Origin: Bacteroidaceae bacterium
GTDB taxonomy: Bacteria; Bacteroidota; Bacteroidia; Bacteroidales; Bacteroidaceae
Reading direction: 5' to 3'
NCBI GenBank assembly: GCA_900752815.1
Contig: CAADWS010000148.1
Span: 1 to 12,659 of the forward strand
Length of the DNA: 12,659 nucleotides
Shown here in pieces: positions 1 through 5,779 of the stretch. A model generated the notes under the pieces. The model was not told the DNA's origin, made no database searches, and worked only from the letters and a program-made list of their open reading frames with translations. Positions within the stretch are counted from its first letter, which is position 1. Each line of letters starts with the position of its first letter. Position numbers and translations under genes: made by a program.

Positions 1-151
1 CGGCCGGCCGCCGGTGGAAACGGAGCACCGGCGCGACGGCCATCGCCACCTCAGCGCGACACCGGCGCGACGGGCCGGCGCTGCCCGCACACCTGGCGAA
101 ATGTGCGGACGCACAGCCGGCCCGTCGCGCCGTAATGGAAAGCGCTCACGC
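1..151. other. GC-rich intergenic stretch at the left edge with a large inverted repeat
   Basis: I see no convincing gene between the window edge and the end of the sirtuin gene. A 17-nt arm at 63-79 is perfectly complementary to 116-132, and a second 7-bp stem lies inside it (85-91 with 102-108) around a 10-nt loop, so the segment can fold into one long hairpin. A 14-nt sequence (CACCGGCGCGACGG) is also directly repeated at 26-39 and 60-73. No T-run follows on either strand, so this is not a standard intrinsic terminator. It could stop or protect the 3' end of the leftward sirtuin transcript. Confidence 0.5.
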
Positions 152-853
152 TCAATGCCCGTGCAGACGCTCCAGAAGGGTGCGCATCCCCGCCGACGCC
201 ACGTCGCGGATGACCTCCACCGGGCGGTGGACAGGCACCTGAACCTCCTTCGGGTCGATGAGGAAGACGCGGGCCCGGGCCGGAACGTAACGAATCAGTC
301 CGGCGGCAGGATAGACATTGAGCGACGTGCCGATGATGAGAAACACATCGGCACGGGCGGCGGCTTGTGCGGCCACCTCAAGCTGCGGCACGGCCTCGCC
401 GAACCACACAATCCAGGGGCGGAGCAGCGAACCGTCGCCGGCCTTCGTGCCGGGCTGCACCTCCCACTCCTCGGGCTGGAGCGTACGGATGTGAAAAGGA
501 TTGTCGGGGTCGCGCGAGGAGCATACTTTCATCAGTTCGCCGTGCAGATGGATGACGTGCGACGAACCGGCCCGCTCGTGCAGATTGTCGACATTCTGGG
601 TCACTACGGTCACTTCATATTCCTCCTCCAGCGCGGCCACCAGGCGGTGAGCCTCATTGGGTTGCGCGTCGAGCATCTCCCGGCGCCGGCGGTTATAGAA
701 TTCCGTCACCAGGGTGGGGTTGCGCTGCCAGCCCTCGGGCGTGGCCACGTCCTCCACCGGATAGCGGTCCCACAGTCCGCCGGAATCGCGGAAGGTGCTG
801 ATGCCGCTTTCCGCGCTGATGCCCGCTCCGGACAATACAACAAGTCTTTTCAT
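152..853 (-). CDS. cobB: Sir2-family NAD-dependent protein deacylase (CobB/SIRT5-like)
   Basis: This cytoplasmic sirtuin (233 aa) removes acyl groups from protein lysines using NAD and releases nicotinamide and O-acyl-ADP-ribose. Visible family motifs in order are the NAD-binding GAGISAESGISTFRDSGGLW (9-28), TQNVDN (85-90), the catalytic His in HLHGE (H104), the RPWIVWFGE segment (145-153) and GTSLN (175-179). The Y53-x-x-R56 pair in FYNRR matches the signature that lets class III sirtuins take succinyl or malonyl lysine. The four zinc-binding cysteines of most sirtuins are missing: only C111 remains and the second CxxC is replaced by TKAGDG. I chose the ATG at 853 because the protein then begins MKRLVVLSGAG directly before the Rossmann motif. 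The frame stays open upstream to 1054 but that extension is low-complexity and crosses the promoter. The gene is divergent from the FKBP operon. Length and motif order fit CobB, so function is confident and acyl preference is inferred. Confidence 0.93.
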   Translation of the reverse strand: MKRLVVLSGAGISAESGISTFRDSGGLWDRYPVEDVATPEGWQRNPTLVTEFYNRRRREMLDAQPNEAHRLVAALEEEYEVTVVTQNVDNLHERAGSSHVIHLHGELMKVCSSRDPDNPFHIRTLQPEEWEVQPGTKAGDGSLLRPWIVWFGEAVPQLEVAAQAAARADVFLIIGTSLNVYPAAGLIRYVPARARVFLIDPKEVQVPVHRPVEVIRDVASAGMRTLLERLHGH

Positions 854-987
854 TTTTTCGGTCACTTTATGTTTTTTTCTTCTACGCGGTTCTCTCTCTC
901 GCCCGGCATCGGCCCGGATTCCGCCGGCGGCACAGCTGCCGCCATGCCCTCCGAAAGCGCCGGCCGTTCCGTTTGCCGCGTTAAACA

Positions 988-995
988 CAAAAATA
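988..995 (-). promoter_or_regulatory. Putative Bacteroidetes -7 promoter box for the sirtuin gene
   Basis: The minus strand reads TATTTTTG, a full match to the Bacteroidetes sigma-ABfr -7 consensus TAnnTTTG. It lies about 135 bp upstream of the sirtuin ATG. I do not see a clear TTTG -33 element at the usual 19-21 bp spacing, so the promoter is supported by one box only. Confidence 0.45.
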
Positions 996-1039
996 CTAAA
1001 AAAGCGAAGTATCAGTGCGTTTCTCTGAAATAAAAGTTG

Positions 1040-1047
1040 TATTTTTG
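1040..1047 (+). promoter_or_regulatory. Putative Bacteroidetes -7 promoter box for the FKBP operon
   Basis: The plus strand reads TATTTTTG, matching TAnnTTTG, about 80 bp before the first FKBP start codon. It points away from the identical box at 988-995 on the other strand. A clear -33 TTTG is not visible. Confidence 0.5.
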
Positions 1048-1128
1048 CGCGCACGTTGACTTCGGTCCGTTGACAAACAGCATGAAAAAATAGTCATATA
1101 ATTATATTCATTCATACGAATCACATTT

Positions 1129-1713
1129 ATGGAAAAAATCAGCTACGCCCTCGGTATGGTTATCGGCCATAACCTGAAAGGCATGGGTGTAAACGAACTG
1201 GATGCCCAGAATTTTGCGCAGGCGGTCGGCGATGTGCTGTCCGGCAATCCCACCACGCTCTCGGACACGGAGGCCCAGCAGCTCGTCACCCGCTTCCTCC
1301 AGGAAAAGGAAAACGAGAAAGGCAAAGAAGTACGCGAAGCCGGCGAAGCCTTCCTCGCCACCAACGCAAAGAAGGAAGGTATCACCGTATTGCCCAGCGG
1401 TCTGCAATATACCGTCATCAATGAAGGCAGCGGCCGCAAGCCGAAGGCTACCGACAGCGTGAAGTGCCACTATGAGGGAACGCTCATCGACGGCACCGTG
1501 TTCGATTCCTCCTATCGTCGCGGCGAGCCCGCCACCTTCCCGCTCAACGGTGTCATTGCCGGCTGGACCGAAGGCGTGCAGCTCATGAGCGAAGGCGCGA
1601 AGTTCCGCTTCTTCATCCCCTACCACTTGGCCTATGGCTCACGCGGCGCCGGACAGTCGATTCCGCCCTATGCCGCCCTCATCTTCGACGTGGAACTCAT
1701 CGAAGTGCTCTGA
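1129..1713 (+). CDS. FKBP-type peptidyl-prolyl cis-trans isomerase, cytoplasmic (paralogue A)
   Basis: This 194-aa protein should catalyse cis-trans isomerisation of X-Pro bonds and act as a folding helper. Residues 1-85 are an FKBP_N (Mip/FkpA-like) helical region opening with ISYALGMVIG, and residues 88-194 are the FKBP domain. Aligning by eye to human FKBP12, every key pocket residue is present: Y115, D126 (in VFDSS), F137, V142-I143, W146, Y169 and F186. There is no signal peptide or lipobox, unlike the three paralogues that follow, so it most likely works in the cytoplasm (FklB-like). It is the first gene of the four-gene operon, with a 76-bp gap to the next. The ATG at 1129 places SYALGM at the very N-terminus, as expected for the mature part of the paralogues. 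Confidence 0.93.
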   Translation: MEKISYALGMVIGHNLKGMGVNELDAQNFAQAVGDVLSGNPTTLSDTEAQQLVTRFLQEKENEKGKEVREAGEAFLATNAKKEGITVLPSGLQYTVINEGSGRKPKATDSVKCHYEGTLIDGTVFDSSYRRGEPATFPLNGVIAGWTEGVQLMSEGAKFRFFIPYHLAYGSRGAGQSIPPYAALIFDVELIEVL

Positions 1714-1789
1714 TAAAGGGAAATGCTGCGGACAGCCGCCCCTTGATTTCATCCCAAAGCATTTAATCAACAAAACAAATAAAAAAATT

Positions 1790-2701
1790 ATGAAAAAGAT
1801 TTTCATGGCAACCGCAGTTGCCGCTACCGCACTCTTGAGTGCCTGCAACCAGAAAGCATCCAATTCCAGCATGAAGAGCGACGCCGACACCGTCAGCTAC
1901 GCTCTCGGTATGGTCAACTCCATCCCCGCTCCCGAGCTCAAGAACGGCCTGTCGCAGATGGGTAGCGACTCTGCCTATACCGACGACTTCGTTCGCGGTG
2001 TGGAAGACGGTATCAAGGCTGCCGCTGACAAGAAGCAGCTGGCCTACTACGTGGGCGTACAGCAGGGTATGATGATTTACCAGCGCGACGTGAAGGGTAT
2101 CGAAGGCATCATGTTTGCCAACGACTCCACCCAGCACCTCAACGCCGAACTCATCATTGCCGGCTATCTCGACGCACTCAACGCCAAAGGACAGCTCAAG
2201 GGTGCCAACGACGCTCCCATCAGCCAGCAGGAACTCCAGATGATGATTCAGCGCATCATCATGGCTGCCGACAGCAAGAACAAGGAAGCCAAGTATGCCG
2301 AATACAAGAAGGAAAATGAAGCCTACATGGCCAACATCGCCAAGCAGGAAGGCGTGAAGCCGCTGGCCAACGGTGTTTACTACAAGGAAATCACTGCCGG
2401 CAAGGGCGACACGGTAGCCGTAGGCAAGCAGATTGAAATCGAATACGAAGGCCGTCTGATCAACGACACCGTGTTCGACTCCTCCAAGCAGCGCAACGAA
2501 ACGGCCAAGTTCCCCGTTGGCGTAGGCGCAGTGGTGCCCGGTTTCGATGAGGCTCTCAAGCACATCACCATCGGTTCCGAATGGGAAGTCTACATTCCCG
2601 CAGAGCAGGGCTACGGCGCACAGGACATGGGCAACATCAAGCCTTTCTCAACCATCATCTTCAAGATCAAGGCCATCTCTGAAGTAAAGGAAGACAAGTA
2701 A
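1790..2701 (+). CDS. FKBP-type peptidyl-prolyl cis-trans isomerase lipoprotein (paralogue B)
   Basis: This 303-aa protein starts with a lipoprotein signal (MKKIFMATAVAATALLSAC, lipobox LSAC with C19), so it should be anchored by lipid in the cell envelope. I place the start at the ATG at 1790, which gives this signal. The frame is open upstream to 1634 but that overlaps paralogue A out of frame. Residues 35-185 hold an extended FKBP_N region (VSYALGM, later AYYVGVQQGM) and 190-297 the FKBP domain. Pocket residues Y219, F229-D230 (VFDSS), F241, Y275 and F291 are kept. The tryptophan at the pocket floor is replaced by F252 in VVPGF, and the loop before the tyrosine is altered (EQGYG instead of LAYG). 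It is probably active, perhaps with reduced or changed proline-site preference. It sits second in the operon and is most like paralogue C. Confidence 0.92.
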   Translation: MKKIFMATAVAATALLSACNQKASNSSMKSDADTVSYALGMVNSIPAPELKNGLSQMGSDSAYTDDFVRGVEDGIKAAADKKQLAYYVGVQQGMMIYQRDVKGIEGIMFANDSTQHLNAELIIAGYLDALNAKGQLKGANDAPISQQELQMMIQRIIMAADSKNKEAKYAEYKKENEAYMANIAKQEGVKPLANGVYYKEITAGKGDTVAVGKQIEIEYEGRLINDTVFDSSKQRNETAKFPVGVGAVVPGFDEALKHITIGSEWEVYIPAEQGYGAQDMGNIKPFSTIIFKIKAISEVKEDK

Positions 2702-2726
2702 ACCGGTTCTTCCCGAACAAAGACAA

Positions 2727-2744
2727 AAGGGAGGCAGCTCCCTT
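2727..2744 (+). promoter_or_regulatory. Hairpin between FKBP paralogues B and C
   Basis: AAGGGAG at 2727-2733 pairs with CTCCCTT at 2738-2744 around a GCAG loop, a perfect 7-bp stem 26 nt after the stop codon of paralogue B. No T-run follows, so it is unlikely to be a full terminator. It could be an RNA-processing or stability element that sets different levels for the upstream and downstream genes. Confidence 0.4.
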
Positions 2745-2784
2745 CAGATTCTTACAACCATAAACGTATCTTTTCATCCATATC

Positions 2785-3693
2785 ATGAAGATAAAATCAT
2801 TCGCTCTCATTCTCTTCGGTGCGGCGGCTCTGGCCGCCTGCACCGGAAAGGGCGATTCCGATGCGGCCCAAGGCACACCGAAATTTGAAACCCCGATTGA
2901 CTCGTTGAGCTATGCCCTCGGCATGGGCTATTCCGCCTCGCAGGAAGAAATGGGGATGGTGCTGACCAACGCCGGCAGCGACAAGGCCTTCGTCGACCAG
3001 TTGCTTCAGGGCGTCAAGGACGGCATCAACGGCGGCGACAAGGCAAAGCTGGCCTACTACGTAGGTCTGCAGGCCGGTATGAACATGCGCCGCGACATCA
3101 TTGCCGAAGCCGAAGCGCGCCTTTTCGGCATGGACTCACTGCGCCATCTGAATCTTGACAACTTCCTGGCCGGATTTGAGGATGTCGTCAACAAAAACTT
3201 CCACTTCAAGGTCAACGGAGAAATCCTGCTGCCCGACATGGCGGCCAACTATGTGCAGACAGCCATCGAGAAAGTCAACCTCGAACGGGCCTGCCGCGAA
3301 TACCGCAAGGAATTCGAAGCCAGCAAAGCCTTCTGGGCCGCCAAGGTGAAGGAACCCGGAGTCGACTCGCTGGAAAGCGGCATCTACTACAAGGTCATAC
3401 AGCCCGGCAAAGGCCCCAAGCCCAGCGAGCAGAACATCGTCTCCATCGAGTATGAAGGACGCCTCACCGACGGCACCGTCATCACCAAAAGCCACGCTAT
3501 CACCGATGTGGCCGTACGCAACGGCATCATCGACATCCCCGGCTTCACCATCGTGATGACCAACATGCCGCTCAACGCAGAGTGGGAAGCCTACATCCCC
3601 TGGAGCCTGGCCTACGGCACAGAGGGATACAGCGACGCCATTCCGCCCTTCTCCGACCTTATCTTCAGAATCAAGCTGCACAACATCAAATAA
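2785..3693 (+). CDS. FKBP-like lipoprotein with degenerate isomerase pocket (paralogue C)
   Basis: This 302-aa lipoprotein has the signal MKIKSFALILFGAAALAAC (lipobox LAAC, C19). The N-terminal region (40-185) closely follows paralogue B, with LSYALGMGYS and LAYYVGLQAGM, and the FKBP-like domain occupies 196-302. The pocket is altered. The FD of the VFDSS motif is replaced by I233-T234 (VITKSH), so the conserved aspartate is lost. The pocket phenylalanine is replaced near V244 and the tryptophan by F254. Y223, LAYG (Y277) and IPPFSDLIF (F294) are retained. I infer weak or absent isomerase activity with the fold preserved, so a chaperone or binding role is plausible. It lies third in the operon, with an 83-bp gap upstream and only 13 bp before the next gene. 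Reading frame and codon use look intact, so this is not a pseudogene. Confidence 0.88.
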   Translation: MKIKSFALILFGAAALAACTGKGDSDAAQGTPKFETPIDSLSYALGMGYSASQEEMGMVLTNAGSDKAFVDQLLQGVKDGINGGDKAKLAYYVGLQAGMNMRRDIIAEAEARLFGMDSLRHLNLDNFLAGFEDVVNKNFHFKVNGEILLPDMAANYVQTAIEKVNLERACREYRKEFEASKAFWAAKVKEPGVDSLESGIYYKVIQPGKGPKPSEQNIVSIEYEGRLTDGTVITKSHAITDVAVRNGIIDIPGFTIVMTNMPLNAEWEAYIPWSLAYGTEGYSDAIPPFSDLIFRIKLHNIK

Positions 3694-3706
3694 AACTCAA
3701 GCTGAC

Positions 3707-4603
3707 ATGACTTTCAGAACTATCGCCCTGCTTGCCCTGGGCTTCGTGACCGTCACCGGCGCACAGGCCATGGACCGCAAGAAAAAGGACAAGAAAAAAC
3801 CCGCAACCGAAGCCGTACAGCCGGTGCCCGCCGACAGCTTCAGCTACTCCATGGGCCTTGTGCAGGCTCCCAGCCTGAAGCAATACCTCGAAACGCGTGA
3901 AGGGCTGAAAAGCGAATACATCGGCCAGGCCGTTGAAGGCATCAAAGCCTACGCTTCCCTCAGCGAGGAGGAAAGAATGAAGAAAATCGCCTTCAGCGCA
4001 GGGCTCCGCATCGGAGATATGAACCAGAAGCAGGTCATCCCGGCACTGAACCGTCAGGCCACAGGAAAGGCCGACACCACCTATACGGACCTGGCGGAGT
4101 TCAACCGCGGTCTCAGCGACGGCATTGCCGGTACGGGAACACTGCAACCCGACTCGGCCATGAAAATTGCCGAGCGGCAAATCAAATACTACACTCTCCA
4201 GCTGAAGGAGAGCAACCTGGCCTGGCTGGAGGCCAACGCCAAGCAGAAAGGCGTTAAGACCACCGACAGCGGGCTCCAGTATCGCATCCTCAGCAAGGGG
4301 GAAGGCCCCATGGCCAACGACACCAGCATGGTGGAGGTGCACTATGAGGGCAAACTCATCGACGGCACCATTTTCGACTCCTCCTACAAGCGCAACCAGA
4401 CAGCCACCTTCGGCTGCAACCAGGTAATCAAAGGATGGACCGAAGCGCTGAAGATGATGCCCGAAGGCTCCATCTGGGAACTCTACATCCCCTATGACCT
4501 GGCCTACGGCGAGCGCGGCAACCAGAACATACCGCCTTATTCCACCCTTATCTTCAAGGTGGAACTCATCAAGGTGAACCCTGAGTCCAAAACGGGGAAA
4601 TAA
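3707..4603 (+). CDS. FKBP-type peptidyl-prolyl cis-trans isomerase, periplasmic (paralogue D)
   Basis: This 298-aa protein has an ordinary cleavable signal peptide (MTFRTIALLALGFVTVTGAQA, cleavage expected after A21) and no lipobox, so it should be soluble in the periplasm. A short lysine-rich stretch (DRKKKDKKKP, 23-32) follows the cleavage site. Residues 43-175 form the FKBP_N region (FSYSMGLVQA) and 186-290 the FKBP domain. All key pocket residues are present: Y213, F223-D224 (IFDSS), F235, V240-I241, W244, Y267 and F283. It is the last gene of the operon, 13 bp after paralogue C, and is followed by a strong terminator. Its FKBP domain resembles paralogue A more than B or C (HYEGKLIDGTIFDSSYKR against HYEGTLIDGTVFDSSYRR). 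Confidence 0.92.
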   Translation: MTFRTIALLALGFVTVTGAQAMDRKKKDKKKPATEAVQPVPADSFSYSMGLVQAPSLKQYLETREGLKSEYIGQAVEGIKAYASLSEEERMKKIAFSAGLRIGDMNQKQVIPALNRQATGKADTTYTDLAEFNRGLSDGIAGTGTLQPDSAMKIAERQIKYYTLQLKESNLAWLEANAKQKGVKTTDSGLQYRILSKGEGPMANDTSMVEVHYEGKLIDGTIFDSSYKRNQTATFGCNQVIKGWTEALKMMPEGSIWELYIPYDLAYGERGNQNIPPYSTLIFKVELIKVNPESKTGK

Positions 4604-4699
4604 TTCCCCGCCACGGCCTTGCCGGCGAACGGAGCGGGCTCTACCTCCGCCGGTCTCCGCATCGCCCGTCTGAAGCCGCCGTTTCACACAGAATGACCA

Positions 4700-4754
4700 C
4701 GGCAACGCTGCTTCCGGAAGTGGAATGCTTCCTTCGCAGCGTTGCCGTTTTTTT
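4700..4754 (+). terminator. Rho-independent terminator of the FKBP operon
   Basis: CGGCAACGCTGC at 4700-4711 is perfectly complementary to GCAGCGTTGCCG at 4736-4747, and seven T follow immediately (4748-4754). It lies about 100 bp after the stop codon of paralogue D, with no gene between. Confidence 0.9.
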
Positions 4755-4779
4755 ATGTCCGCACAATCCGGCGGGGCAT

Positions 4780-4815
4780 AAGGCCGGTGAAGGAAATTCC
4801 GCCGCCGGCCTTTTT
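4780..4815 (+). terminator. Possible second terminator hairpin
   Basis: AAGGCCGG at 4780-4787 pairs with CCGGCCTT at 4805-4812 and the T-run TTTTT covers 4811-4815. The loop is about 17 nt. It may back up the stronger terminator just upstream, and it ends about 28 bp before the putative mobile element. Confidence 0.5.
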
Positions 4816-4843
4816 CCTTTCTCCTGCGGCGCCCCTTTCATAA

Positions 4844-5241
4844 TCCCCAATCGGTCATTAAAGGTTGACTGTTTGTGGTTTTATTTGTAATATACAACGT
4901 GAGTTCGGTACAATGATTTATCCCTGGTCAGAGGTCACTGTATGCTGTTGCCGCATCACGGTTTCACAATCCTACTGACAGAAAATCCTAAAGTACTGAT
5001 AGAAATTTCTGTCCCTACTTTAGTTTTTACGAAAGTACTGACTGTTTTTGCGGTGAAAAAGTTAGGGTAGAGCGTCTCGTTGTCGTAGTTATACCGAACT
5101 GACGTAATATACAGATAAGTAATAACCAACAAACCTACTTTCCTGATGACCGCCGCCAGGAAAGAAGTTTGAAATATATTTATTTTTCAACAATATACGA
5201 ACAAGGCCATGAAACAAAGTATTCTAATGGCCGATTGGGGA
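4844..5241. mobile_element. Putative MITE / insertion-sequence remnant with terminal inverted repeats
   Basis: TCCCCAATCGGTCATTA at 4844-4860 is matched in inverted orientation by 5225-5241 (16 of 17 positions), with weaker symmetry continuing further in. TAA flanks both ends (4841-4843 and 5242-5244), as expected of a 3-bp target duplication. A second inverted pair lies inside: 4897-4910 (ACGTGAGTTCGGTA) with 5092-5105 (13 of 14). A hairpin (CTTTCCTG at 5138-5145, CAGGAAAG at 5157-5164) lies in the right half. No transposase frame fits. The internal part carries repeated AAAGTACTGA and CTACTTTAG words. It sits between two convergent transcription units, a tolerant insertion site. I cannot name the parent IS family. 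A deleted IS or a structured RNA are alternatives. Confidence 0.5.
5130..5137 (-). promoter_or_regulatory. Possible leftward promoter box inside the putative mobile element
   Basis: The minus strand reads TAGGTTTG, matching TAnnTTTG, with TTTC about 22 bp upstream (5160-5163). Nothing coding lies downstream within the element, so this is either a chance match or a promoter for a short RNA. Confidence 0.2.
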
Positions 5242-5297
5242 TAAACCTGCCGGCCTTCGGTCGCCTGCATATCCGCCCGCCGCTGCCGGGAATGCAC

Positions 5298-5344
5298 AAA
5301 AAAGACAGCCGCCCGCTTGGGACCGGAGTCCTGCGGACGGCTGT
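5298..5344 (-). terminator. Rho-independent terminator of rpsO
   Basis: On the minus strand ACAGCCGTCCGC (5344-5333) pairs with GCGGGCGGCTGT (5316-5305), with one G-U position, and a run of six T follows (5303-5298) after one C. It lies about 80 bp beyond the rpsO stop codon. Confidence 0.85.
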
Positions 5345-5422
5345 TGGTTGTCTTTTGCACCTTTGGCAAAATCCCTTTCCGATATTCCCGCTCCGGCAAC
5401 GGCCGGGGGAAACACAGGGAAA

Positions 5423-5692
5423 TTACTTACGGAGGCCGAGAGCCTTGATCAGTGCACGGTAACGCTCGATGTCACGTGCCTTCAGGTAGTTGAGGAGTGA
5501 ACGGCGCTTACCTACGAGCTTAACGAGAGAGCGCTCAGTGGTATGATCTTTACGGTTGGCTCTCATGTGTTCCGTCAAATGGGCAATACGGTAGGAAAAC
5601 AAAGCCACCTGGCTCTCTACAGAACCAGTGTCCGAATTAGACTTTCCGTACTTGCCAAAGATCTCTTGCTTCTTTTCAGAATCTAAGTACAT
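5423..5692 (-). CDS. rpsO: 30S ribosomal protein S15
   Basis: This is the 89-aa primary rRNA-binding protein of the small-subunit platform, which binds the central domain of 16S rRNA and starts its assembly. Length equals the usual 88-89 aa. The family signature is clear: a GSVESQVALFSYRIAHLTEHMRANRKDH stretch (22-49 by eye), GKRRSLLNYL (61-70), and the C-terminal ALIKALGLRK. The N-terminus differs from E. coli (MYLDSEKKQEIFGKYGKS), as in other Bacteroidetes. It has its own consensus promoter at 5733-5763 and a terminator at 5298-5344, so it is transcribed as a single gene, although read-through from the upstream B12 genes is possible. Confidence 0.97.
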   Translation of the reverse strand: MYLDSEKKQEIFGKYGKSNSDTGSVESQVALFSYRIAHLTEHMRANRKDHTTERSLVKLVGKRRSLLNYLKARDIERYRALIKALGLRK

Positions 5693-5732
5693 GTGTAGAA
5701 TAAATTAAATGGTTTATGCTGTATAGCGGCTG

Positions 5733-5763
5733 CAAAGGTAGCAACTTTCCGCAAAGCCACAAA
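5733..5763 (-). promoter_or_regulatory. Bacteroidetes consensus promoter of rpsO
   Basis: The minus strand carries TTTG at 5763-5760 and TACCTTTG at 5740-5733 with a 19-bp spacer, a full match to TTTG-N19-21-TAnnTTTG. The start codon follows after about 40 nt, leaving a short leader without obvious structure. It occupies the 87-bp gap between the propeller gene and rpsO. Confidence 0.75.
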
Positions 5764-5779
5764 ATTTTTCCATCCTTTT

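Noticed and set aside
854..1054. N-terminal extension of the sirtuin to an upstream ATG
   Set aside because: It would put 67 low-complexity residues before the NAD-binding motif and would start upstream of the gene's own likely promoter box.
1763..2563. Long minus-strand frames opposite the FKBP genes
   Set aside because: These are mirror frames of the four clear FKBP genes, with hydrophobic Val/Gly-rich composition typical of antisense readings.
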